This document shows positions 1 through 6,672 of a stretch of DNA of 6,672 bases, piece by piece. Positions within the stretch are counted from its first letter, which is position 1; every line of letters starts with the position of its first letter. Source of the stretch: Pseudomonadota bacterium (GTDB taxonomy: Bacteria > Pseudomonadota > Alphaproteobacteria > Rhizobiales > Segnochrobactraceae); NCBI GenBank assembly GCA_023442215.1, contig JAEZMP010000333.1, forward strand, positions 1-6,672, read 5' to 3'. The notes under the pieces were generated by a model. It was not told the DNA's origin and did no database searches. It worked only from the letters and a program-made list of their open reading frames with translations. The translations under genes and the position numbers were made by a program.

Positions 1-1362
1 TATCGCGAGTTCGGTGTCGATCAGCTCGATCCGGCGGCGGCGGTCGTCGATCGTGCCGGGAACCGTCGTCTGGCTGACGGCCACGCGCGAGCAGGCGGTA
101 TCGAGCAGCGAGACCGCTTTGTCGGGCAATTGCCGCGCCGGGATATAGCGCGCCGACAGCCGGACCGCGGCGTGAACGGCTTCGTCGAGGATGCGCACCT
201 TGTGGTACTTCTCGAGCGTCGCCACCAGCCCGCGGATCATGGCGACGGCGACCGGCTCGGCCGGCTCCTCCACCTTCACGACCTGGAAGCGGCGGGTGAG
301 CGCGGCGTCCTTCTCGAAATATTTCTTGTATTCGGCCCATGTGGTGGCGGCGATGGTGCGCAGTTCGCCGCGTGCGAGCGCCGGCTTCAGCAGGTTCGCC
401 GCATCGCCCTGCCCCGCCGCGCCGCCGGCGCCGATCAGGGTGTGGGCCTCGTCGATGAACAGGATCACCGGCTTCGGGCTGGCCTTCACGCCGTCGATCA
501 CGGCGCGCAGACGGCTCTCGAACTCGCCCTTCATGCTGGCGCCGGCCTGCAGCAGGCCGAGATCGAGCGTGCGCAGCACCACGTCGCGCAGCACGGGCGG
601 CACGTCGCCGGAGGCGATTCGCAGCGCAAAGCCTTCGACCACCGCCGTCTTGCCGACGCCCGCCTCGCCGGTCAGGATCGGATTGTTCTGGCGGCGGCGG
701 ATCAGGATGTCGATGATCTGGCGGATTTCCTCGTCGCGGCCGAGGATCGGGTCGATCCGGCCGGACCGCGCCTCCTCGGTCAGGTCGACGGTATATTGCG
801 CCAGCGCATCGCCCGCCTTGCCGCCCGGCAGGACGCCGCCGGCCATGTCGCCGCCCGGGGCGGCGATCGGAGCCGCCGCATTGCGCTCGGACGAACCGGA
901 GGTTGCACTGTCAAAGTCGCGCTTCAGAGCATCGGCGGAGATTCGGCGGAACTCCGGCGAGATGTCGTAGGCGTAGCGGGACAGTACATCGTCGGAAAGC
1001 AGGGCCAGCAACAGATGTCCGGACCGGATCTGGCCGACGCCGAAATCGAGCGAAACCACCAGCCAGGCCTGCTTGATGAGGTCGATCAGGCTGGGGGAAA
1101 ATCCGGGCGGCCGGGCATTGCCGGTGCGCAGGCGATCGAGCGCCCGGGCAAGATCGGAGAGCAGCTTGCCCTGATCGATGCCGTAGTGCCCCATGACCAG
1201 CGTGAAATCACTGTCGCTCCGCTCAGCGATCTTCGACAGCCAGTGCTCGATCTCGATGTTGAAATGCGTCCGCATCAGAGCGAAGCCGGCGGCACTTTCC
1301 AGCGCGCCGCGGCAAGCTTCATCTAAGCGAAACACCAACGCCTTCAGGTCAACGGACACCAT
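1..1362 (-). CDS. clpV: ClpV (TssH), T6SS sheath-disassembly AAA+ ATPase, N-terminal part; runs off left edge
   Basis: Reading the minus strand from the ATG at 1362 gives 454 codons open to the window edge. ClpV is a cytoplasmic hexameric Clp/HSP100 ATPase that extracts TssC from the contracted T6SS sheath so its subunits can be reused. Residues 1-150 form the N-domain (LDEACRGALESAAGF near residue 13), with the ClpV-like character that separates it from ClpB. NBD1 follows from about 190: Walker A GEAGVGKT at 232-239, the pore-loop stretch AGASMKGEFESR at 273-284, Walker B VILFIDEAH at 299-307, sensor-1 TIAATT at 336-341 and arginine-finger-like LTRRF at 355-359. The middle domain is just beginning at the edge. 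The family is about 850-900 aa, so roughly half is present, and NBD2 is not visible. An in-frame TAA lies three codons upstream of the ATG, so the start cannot be further out. The Shine-Dalgarno sequence is weak (GGAATAAGA). The gene is divergent from tssJ. ClpB or ClpA is less likely because of the N-domain and the T6SS neighbour. Confidence 0.95.
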   Translation of the reverse strand, partial: MVSVDLKALVFRLDEACRGALESAAGFALMRTHFNIEIEHWLSKIAERSDSDFTLVMGHYGIDQGKLLSDLARALDRLRTGNARPPGFSPSLIDLIKQAWLVVSLDFGVGQIRSGHLLLALLSDDVLSRYAYDISPEFRRISADALKRDFDSATSGSSERNAAAPIAAPGGDMAGGVLPGGKAGDALAQYTVDLTEEARSGRIDPILGRDEEIRQIIDILIRRRQNNPILTGEAGVGKTAVVEGFALRIASGDVPPVLRDVVLRTLDLGLLQAGASMKGEFESRLRAVIDGVKASPKPVILFIDEAHTLIGAGGAAGQGDAANLLKPALARGELRTIAATTWAEYKKYFEKDAALTRRFQVVKVEEPAEPVAVAMIRGLVATLEKYHKVRILDEAVHAAVRLSARYIPARQLPDKAVSLLDTACSRVAVSQTTVPGTIDDRRRRIELIDTELAI

Positions 1363-1652
1363 GAATTCTTATTCCGACCGCTCAATACGTCCAAAAGTGG
1401 GAGTAACGACGAAGGATGAAGAACGCTGATCGACCCCCGTTTTTGCCGACTTATCAATAACGCGGCGTTGGCGCGACGATAACACCGGACCCCGAACAGG
1501 CGCAATCGTCTAAAATTGGCCCAATGAATCCAAATATGTTTGCATACGTCCAGCGCCGTAATTCATCGACACACGCATAAGACGCATTGAGAAATTCTCG
1601 AATAGATGATATCTGCTCGTCTCATGTAGCCTCAAATATAGATGCTTTCGCC
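1363..1652. promoter_or_regulatory. Divergent intergenic region between clpV and tssJ
   Basis: These 290 bp contain no convincing gene and are clearly richer in A+T than the flanking coding DNA, as expected for a region holding promoters for both divergent genes. No strong sigma-70 or sigma-54 consensus is visible on either strand. The best weak candidate for tssJ is TTGAGA (1587-1592), a 17-bp spacer and TATCTG (1610-1615), which would leave a leader of about 30 nt. A perfect 11-bp palindrome, GAGAAATTCTC at 1589-1599, overlaps that -35 hexamer. A second small palindrome, TTGGCCCAA, lies near 1517-1525. The role is inferred from position and composition only. Confidence 0.45.
1589..1599. promoter_or_regulatory. 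Small palindrome upstream of tssJ, candidate operator
   Basis: GAGAA-A-TTCTC is a perfect inverted repeat with 5-bp arms and a 1-bp centre, 53 bp before the tssJ ATG. It overlaps the only promoter-like -35 hexamer seen in the region. A site like this could bind a dimeric regulator of the T6SS genes, but an 11-bp palindrome in a 290-bp AT-rich region can also arise by chance. Confidence 0.2.
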
Positions 1653-2198
1653 ATGACCTCAGAATATTCGACCGAAAAGCTCGAATCAGTAAGCGAGGCT
1701 CAACCTCGAGTAAGAAAACTCGGCAGGCGTGCATTCGTTCTCGGAAGCCTGGGCATGGTCGCCGGGTGCGGTCTGTTTCCCGGCCTCAAGAAGACGACCC
1801 TGCTGGTCAACATATCGACGGACGGGACGATCAATCCCAACGCGACGGGAGAGCCCTCGCCGGTCCTGATGCGCGTTTACGTGCTGAAGTCCGACATGAT
1901 GTTCCTGCAGGCGGACTTCCAGTCGATGATGACGAACGACGAGCAGGCGCTCGGGCCCGATTTCATCTCGAAGAAGGAATTCTTCCTCACTCCCAACAAG
2001 CAGGTCCACTTCAAGGAGATGATTCCGCCGGATGCCCGCTTCGTGGCGGCGATCGCGCTGTTCCGTTCGATCGACACCGCAGCCTGGCACTCCATCACGC
2101 CTGTACGGTCCGACCTTATCAACACCGTGACAATCACCTTGAGCGGGACCATCCTGAAGGCGCAGATGACGTTCCTCGAGGTCAACCCGCTGTTCTGA
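1653..2198 (+). CDS. tssJ: TssJ, T6SS outer-membrane lipoprotein with Tat-like signal
   Basis: TssJ is the lipoprotein of the TssJLM membrane complex. It sits on the inner face of the outer membrane and binds the periplasmic C-terminus of TssM. From the ATG at 1653 the product is 181 aa. Residues 1-24 are a polar n-region, followed by LGRRAFVLGSLGMVAGC (23-39). The last part is a lipobox (VAGC) whose Cys39 would be lipidated, with Gly at +2 and no Asp retention signal. The mature part is about 143 aa, usual for TssJ, and has the family's beta-sandwich look: TTLLVNIS after the anchor, SPVLMRVYVL (the beta1-beta2 region), an FFLTPNK stretch, FVAAIALFR, and a terminal ITLSGTILKAQMTF. RR at 25-26 followed by AFVL resembles a twin-arginine motif. 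No good Shine-Dalgarno sequence is visible. A TTG at 1587 in the same frame would add 22 residues and is less likely. The kinase gene follows closely and is probably co-transcribed. Confidence 0.88.
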   Translation: MTSEYSTEKLESVSEAQPRVRKLGRRAFVLGSLGMVAGCGLFPGLKKTTLLVNISTDGTINPNATGEPSPVLMRVYVLKSDMMFLQADFQSMMTNDEQALGPDFISKKEFFLTPNKQVHFKEMIPPDARFVAAIALFRSIDTAAWHSITPVRSDLINTVTITLSGTILKAQMTFLEVNPLF

Positions 2199-2238
2199 CG
2201 GCGGGCGCGAACGCAGCCGATGTGCTGAATCGGGAGAC

Positions 2239-3612
2239 GTGCCAGCGGGACAGATGCAGGCACGGGAAGACATGCAGGCGCGGGAAGACATGCAGGCACG
2301 GGCCATGGACGGCAACTCGGGTCTTTACGCACGCATCGACGCGCTGTTCGGCGCCTTCGCCTCCGGCCGGCAGTCTTTCGCCGAGACCGCGGATGCGCTG
2401 CACACGGCGAGCCTCGGCGTGCCCGAGGCGGAGATCGCGGCGATGATCGCGGCTGCGGCGAACCGCCATCGGCTGCCGCGCGCGCTCGCCGCAGCCTTCG
2501 ACGGCGCGCTCAAGCATGCCCGTGACGAAACGTCCGAAGGCGCGGACGACGGGAATTCGGGCGAGGCCCGCAGGACCGCGCGCGACAGCGTCGACGATGC
2601 GCTGGTGAATGCGCTCGTCCAGCCCTTCAAGGCGCTGCGCGCGCGCAAGGCCCAGCAGAACAAACCGGAGGACGCGGGGCTGGACGATGCCCTAGCGAGC
2701 TTCAAGCGGGCGCGGTCGAAGCGCCAGCTTCAGACCGCCGATATCCACGCCGTCAGCGCCGAGGCCATCCCGGACGTGCCCGCGCGTGAGAGCCGGCCGC
2801 CGATCATCGGCCGCATCCTGCGCAACCGCTTCCTGATCGAGAAGGAACTCGGGCACGGCGGCATGGGCACGGTCTATCGCGCGGTCGACGTGCGGAAGGT
2901 CGAGGTGGACGCGGCCGCGCCCTATGTGGCGATCAAGCTCCTCAATGACGAAGCGACACGGGTGATGGCGTCGCTGACGCAGCTCGAGGCCGAGGCCCGC
3001 CTGACCCGGGCCCTGGCGCACCCGAACATCATCGCGATCTACGATTTCGTCCGGGACGGCGACTATCCCTTCATCTGCATGGAGCTTCTGGAGGGGCGCA
3101 CGGTGGCCGACGCGCTCGCCGCAGATCCCGGCTTCGCCGGCGGCGAGGCGGCGCGGCAGGCGGTGCGCGGCCTTCTCTCCGGCATGGCGCACGCCCACGG
3201 CCACGGCATCGCCCATGCCGATCTCAAGCCGGCCAACCTGTGGCTGACGGCCGGGGCCGGCGTGCTGAAGATCCTCGATTTCGGCTCGTCGCTGTCCGTG
3301 ACCCAGGACGACGCGCTGGGCGGCCGCGACGCACTCACGCCGGCCTATGCGAGCCCGGAACGCCTCGAGGGCGCCCCGCCGTCGCCGCGGGACGATGTCT
3401 ATGCGCTCGGCTGCCTGATCCACCTCTTGGTCAACGGCCGCCACCCCTTCAACCGCCAGACGGCCACGGCCGCCCGGCAGGCCGGCCTCGCTCCGCCGCC
3501 GCTTGCCGGCCTGCCCGCGGAGACGGCGGCCGCCGTGACGGCGGCGCTCTCGTTCGACGGGGAACAGCGCCCCGCCGACGCCGCCCGACTGCTCGCCGCG
3601 TTCGGCCGGTAG
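2239..3612 (+). CDS. T6SS-associated Hanks-type Ser/Thr protein kinase (PpkA/TagE-like role), soluble, non-RD
   Basis: Up to 457 aa, numbered from the GTG at 2239. The kinase domain spans about 190-455 and runs flush to the C-terminus: glycine loop GHGGMG at 205-210, VAIK with Lys233, helix-C Glu252, catalytic loop HADLKPAN at 326-333 (Asp328, Lys330, Asn333), DFG at 347-349, an activation segment with Thr355 and Thr367 as possible phosphosites, SPE at 372-374, and DVYALG at 386-391. All key catalytic residues are present, but the HRD arginine is Ala327, making it a non-RD kinase. Residues 24-185 are an Ala- and charge-rich, probably helical extension I do not recognise. No hydrophobic membrane segment is seen, unlike Pseudomonas PpkA, which is membrane-anchored. 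In known T6SSs such kinases phosphorylate Fha or TssL to trigger assembly, and the same job is inferred here from adjacency to tssJ. Neither Fha nor the phosphatase PppA is in the window. The start is unresolved: GTG 2239 or ATG 2254, 2272, 2290 or 2305, all in frame and none with a good Shine-Dalgarno sequence. Confidence 0.9.
   Translation: MPAGQMQAREDMQAREDMQARAMDGNSGLYARIDALFGAFASGRQSFAETADALHTASLGVPEAEIAAMIAAAANRHRLPRALAAAFDGALKHARDETSEGADDGNSGEARRTARDSVDDALVNALVQPFKALRARKAQQNKPEDAGLDDALASFKRARSKRQLQTADIHAVSAEAIPDVPARESRPPIIGRILRNRFLIEKELGHGGMGTVYRAVDVRKVEVDAAAPYVAIKLLNDEATRVMASLTQLEAEARLTRALAHPNIIAIYDFVRDGDYPFICMELLEGRTVADALAADPGFAGGEAARQAVRGLLSGMAHAHGHGIAHADLKPANLWLTAGAGVLKILDFGSSLSVTQDDALGGRDALTPAYASPERLEGAPPSPRDDVYALGCLIHLLVNGRHPFNRQTATAARQAGLAPPPLAGLPAETAAAVTAALSFDGEQRPADAARLLAAFGR
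2254..2302 (+). repeat. 18-bp tandem repeat (2.7 copies) at the kinase start
   Basis: Copy 1 (2254-2271) is ATGCAGGCACGGGAAGAC. Copy 2 (2272-2289) differs by one base (A to G at the ninth position). Copy 3 (2290-2302) matches the first 13 bases of copy 1 and then diverges. The period is a multiple of three and in frame, so it encodes MQARED-MQARED-MQAR. Each unit begins with ATG and ends with the purine tract GGGAAG, which sits only 2 nt before the next ATG. Copy-number change would not alter the reading frame but would change the number of potential start codons. Confidence 0.85.
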
Positions 3613-3639
3613 CGCGGCCGCCCGCTTGCGCGGCGATCG

Positions 3640-3656
3640 GCCGGGCTCGCCCCGGC
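3640..3656 (+). terminator. Short GC hairpin after the kinase gene, weak terminator candidate
   Basis: GCCGGG (3640-3645) and CCCGGC (3651-3656) pair perfectly across a 5-nt loop, 28 bp after the kinase stop codon. No T-tract follows, so factor-independent termination is doubtful. GC hairpins of this size are common in DNA of this composition. It lies between two functionally unrelated genes, which is the main reason to list it. Confidence 0.3.
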
Positions 3657-3665
3657 AGGGCCGAG

Positions 3666-3683
3666 TGTCGCAACTCTGAGACA
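3666..3683. promoter_or_regulatory. 18-bp inverted repeat upstream of the aldehyde dehydrogenase, candidate operator
   Basis: TGTCGCA (3666-3672) and TGAGACA (3677-3683) are inverted around ACTC with one mismatch in seven positions. It lies about 100 bp before the aldB start in the otherwise empty 172-bp gap. The size and spacing suit a dimeric activator or repressor. AldB/ExaC-type genes are often controlled by sigma-54-dependent activators of the AcoR type, which bind upstream inverted repeats, but I see no sigma-54 -24/-12 element here, so the regulator is unknown. TTGACG at 3699-3704 resembles a -35 hexamer but has no good -10 partner. Confidence 0.35.
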
Positions 3684-3784
3684 GTCGCCCGGCGCAATTT
3701 GACGTGTACCCGCTGACGGCGGAACCGTTCCGGCCCATCTTCCCATCACGACGCCGGTTTACGGCGCGATGTCAGGAGGAAGCC

Positions 3785-5302
<1,518 letters not shown>

Positions 5303-5339
5303 GATCGGCACCGGATAGCGATATCCATGCGACAGCGTC

Positions 5340-5370
5340 GGCAGGCCGGGATCCAAGATCCCGGCCTGCC
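5340..5370 (+). terminator. Perfect 14-bp stem hairpin after aldB
   Basis: GGCAGGCCGGGATC (5340-5353), loop CAA (5354-5356), and the exact reverse complement (5357-5370). The stem starts 37 bp after the aldB stop. It is followed by ATATATCTCT rather than a T-run, so it is an atypical intrinsic terminator. It would fold equally well in transcripts from either strand and could also protect the 3' end of the mRNA. A small dispersed palindromic repeat is an alternative, but no second copy is in the window. Confidence 0.7.
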
Positions 5371-5402
5371 ATATATCTCTGCAGATGCCGCGCATCTTCG
5401 CG

Positions 5403-5562
5403 GACATACTTCACGATATGTCTCGATCATTTCCCATTTTTACGACAATATTTGCGATAAATTCGACTGAAGTCACCGGATCCTGCGCCAGATCAAGGCC
5501 GATCGGGCGCCACGCGGAAATGCTGCGGTCCCTGCCCCTTTCCCACAGAAGGAGATAGCGCC
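5403..5562 (+). promoter_or_regulatory. Upstream region of adhP with AT-rich island and inverted repeat
   Basis: The gap between the aldB hairpin and adhP contains a distinctly AT-rich stretch (about 5404-5470) in GC-rich surroundings, the likely promoter area for adhP. GACATA (5403-5408) and TATGTC (5417-5422) form a perfect 6-bp inverted repeat with an 8-bp spacer, a possible operator. CAATAT (5446-5451) and GATAAA (5456-5461) are -10-like, but neither has a clear -35 partner. AAGGAG at 5549-5554, 8 nt before the ATG, is the ribosome-binding site. No gene is seen in the gap (5303-5562). Confidence 0.4.
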
Positions 5563-6591
5563 ATGGCAAAAACGATGAAGGCCGCCGTCGTCCGTGCGTT
5601 CGGCCAGCCGCTCACGATCGAGGAAGTCGCGGTGCCGGAACCCGGCGCCGGCCAGATCCAGGTCCGCATCCACGCCTCCGGCGTCTGCCACACCGATCTT
5701 CACGCCGCCGAAGGCGACTGGCCGGTGAAGCCGAATCCGCCCTTCATTCCCGGCCACGAGGGCGTCGGCTACGTCTCCGCCGTCGGCGCGGGCGTGAAGC
5801 ACGTCAAGGAAGGCGACCGCGTCGGCGTGCCCTGGCTCTATACCGCCTGCGGACACTGCACCCACTGCCTCGGCGGATGGGAAACCCTGTGCGAGGAGCA
5901 GCAGAACACCGGCTATTCGGTGAACGGCGGCTTCGCGGACTATGTGATCGCCGATCCGAACTTCGTCGGCCACCTTCCGGCCAACGCCGATTTCCTCGAG
6001 ATCGCCCCGGTGCTGTGCGCAGGCGTCACGGTCTACAAGGGCCTCAAGGTGACGGACACCAAGCCCGGCGACTGGGTGGTGATCTCCGGCATCGGCGGGC
6101 TCGGCCACATGGCCGTGCAATATGCCAGGGCGATGGGCCTCAACGTCGCCGCCGTCGACATTTCCAACGACAAGCTGGCGCTCGCCAGCCGCCTCGGCGC
6201 GGCCATCACGGTCAATGCGGCCGAGACAGACCCGGCCGCGTTCCTGAAGAAGGAGATCGGCGGCGCCCACGGCGTTCTCGTGACCGCGGTCTCCCCGAAG
6301 GCGTTCGAGCAGGCGCTCGGCATGGTGCGACGCGGCGGCACCGTCTCGCTGAACGGCCTGCCGCCCGGCTCCTTCCCGCTGCCGATCTTCGACATGGTGC
6401 TGAACGGCATCACCGTGCGCGGCTCCATCGTCGGCACCCGCCTGGACCTTCAGGAGGCGCTCGCCTTCGCCGGCGCCGGCAAGGTGCGGGCCACGGTCGC
6501 CAAAGCACGCCGCGTGGACATCAACGACGTGTTCGCCCGGATGCACGCCGGCAAGATCGACGGCCGCATCGTGCTCGACATGGCCGCCTGA
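5563..6591 (+). CDS. adhP: AdhP-type zinc-dependent alcohol dehydrogenase
   Basis: A cytoplasmic medium-chain alcohol dehydrogenase of 342 aa (the usual length is 336-345), interconverting ethanol or propanol and the aldehyde with NAD+. The GroES-like domain carries the catalytic zinc ligands Cys42 (GVCHTD), His65-Glu66 (GHEGVG) and Cys152 (LCAGVT). The structural zinc lobe has all four cysteines: Cys96, Cys99, Cys102 and Cys110. The Rossmann domain has GIGGLGH at 176-182, and an acidic Asp199 at the end of beta2 (AAVDIS) favours NAD+ over NADP+. The start is well supported by AAGGAG 8 nt upstream. Paired with the aldehyde dehydrogenase upstream it would give ethanol to acetate, although the 260-bp gap with a strong hairpin suggests its own promoter. 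Nothing is truncated or missing. Confidence 0.96.
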   Translation: MAKTMKAAVVRAFGQPLTIEEVAVPEPGAGQIQVRIHASGVCHTDLHAAEGDWPVKPNPPFIPGHEGVGYVSAVGAGVKHVKEGDRVGVPWLYTACGHCTHCLGGWETLCEEQQNTGYSVNGGFADYVIADPNFVGHLPANADFLEIAPVLCAGVTVYKGLKVTDTKPGDWVVISGIGGLGHMAVQYARAMGLNVAAVDISNDKLALASRLGAAITVNAAETDPAAFLKKEIGGAHGVLVTAVSPKAFEQALGMVRRGGTVSLNGLPPGSFPLPIFDMVLNGITVRGSIVGTRLDLQEALAFAGAGKVRATVAKARRVDINDVFARMHAGKIDGRIVLDMAA

Positions 6592-6630
6592 CGGCGGGCG
6601 ACCCGCATCAATGCGGTTGACGCGTCTTCC

Positions 6631-6655
6631 CCCTGCGGGCCATCGGTCCGCAGGG
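6631..6655 (+). terminator. Hairpin after adhP, probable terminator
   Basis: CCCTGCGGGCC (6631-6641), loop ATC and GGTCCGCAGGG (6645-6655) form an 11-bp stem with a single G/T position, which pairs as G-U in RNA. It lies 40 bp after the adhP stop codon. There is no T-tract downstream, as with the other hairpins here. A smaller hairpin (CCGCA/TGCGG, 6603-6616) precedes it. Nothing else is seen in 6592-6672. Confidence 0.55.
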
Positions 6656-6672
6656 AACAGGAACCGCGAGCC

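Noticed and set aside
130..1326. 398-codon plus-strand open frame opposite clpV
   Set aside because: It is the antisense shadow of clpV, whose motifs are unmistakable; its own translation is Arg/Ala/Gly-rich with no recognisable family.
300..1360. Identity as ClpB or ClpA housekeeping chaperone
   Set aside because: The N-domain and the AGASMKGEFE pore-loop context are ClpV-like, and the divergent neighbour is tssJ.
1587..1652. TTG start at 1587 extending tssJ by 22 residues
   Set aside because: Non-ATG, no ribosome site, would make an implausibly long n-region of 46 residues before the arginines, and overlaps the promoter-like palindrome.
1510..1734. 74-codon minus-strand frame in the clpV-tssJ gap
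   Set aside because: No family resemblance, no clear ribosome site, and it overlaps the start of tssJ antisense.
2250..2310. Repeat as a CRISPR fragment or IS end
   Set aside because: The units are contiguous with no spacers, in frame with the kinase, and there is no transposase or terminal inverted repeat nearby.
2692..3738. 348-codon minus-strand open frame opposite the kinase
   Set aside because: Shadow of the kinase gene; low-complexity Arg/Gly/Ala translation without motifs.
3704..3784. Upstream extension of the aldehyde dehydrogenase by 27 codons
   Set aside because: The added residues do not look like the family, and the strong Shine-Dalgarno sequence sits just before the ATG at 3785.
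5473..6546. 357-codon minus-strand open frame opposite adhP
   Set aside because: Same antisense effect; adhP is complete and well supported.

Overview
The window looks like chromosomal DNA of a GC-rich proteobacterium. An alphaproteobacterium fits best, judging by the strong G/C bias at third codon positions and the protein style, but nothing here fixes the genus. It joins the edge of a type VI secretion system (T6SS) locus to a two-enzyme alcohol/aldehyde oxidation module. No RNA gene, insertion sequence, CRISPR array, integrase or attachment site was seen.

Positions 1-1362, minus strand: the N-terminal 454 codons of ClpV (TssH), the AAA+ ATPase that disassembles the contracted T6SS sheath. 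The gene runs off the left edge, and more of the T6SS cluster may lie beyond it. Positions 1363-1652 are an AT-richer divergent intergenic region with one small palindrome and a weak promoter-like arrangement.

Positions 1653-3612, plus strand: tssJ, the outer-membrane lipoprotein of the T6SS membrane complex, here with a twin-arginine-like lipoprotein signal. About 40-50 bp downstream follows a Hanks-type Ser/Thr protein kinase. The kinase has a long N-terminal extension, no visible transmembrane segment and a non-RD catalytic loop (HAD). It is probably the kinase of a threonine-phosphorylation control pathway for this T6SS. Its start region is an 18-bp in-frame tandem repeat in which every unit carries an ATG.

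Positions 3785-5302, plus strand: an AldB/ExaC-type aldehyde dehydrogenase preceded by a strong Shine-Dalgarno sequence and an 18-bp inverted repeat that may be an operator. It ends in a long perfect hairpin at 5340-5370. Positions 5563-6591, plus strand: AdhP-type zinc alcohol dehydrogenase, followed by a hairpin at 6631-6655. Together the two enzymes would oxidise ethanol to acetaldehyde and then acetate. The hairpin and a 260-bp gap suggest they are separate transcription units. They look unrelated in function to the T6SS genes and probably mark the right border of that cluster.

I found no convincing new multi-gene system. The items most worth checking are the repeat at the kinase start, the membrane-anchor-free non-RD kinase, the Tat-like signal on TssJ, and the inverted repeat before the aldehyde dehydrogenase.
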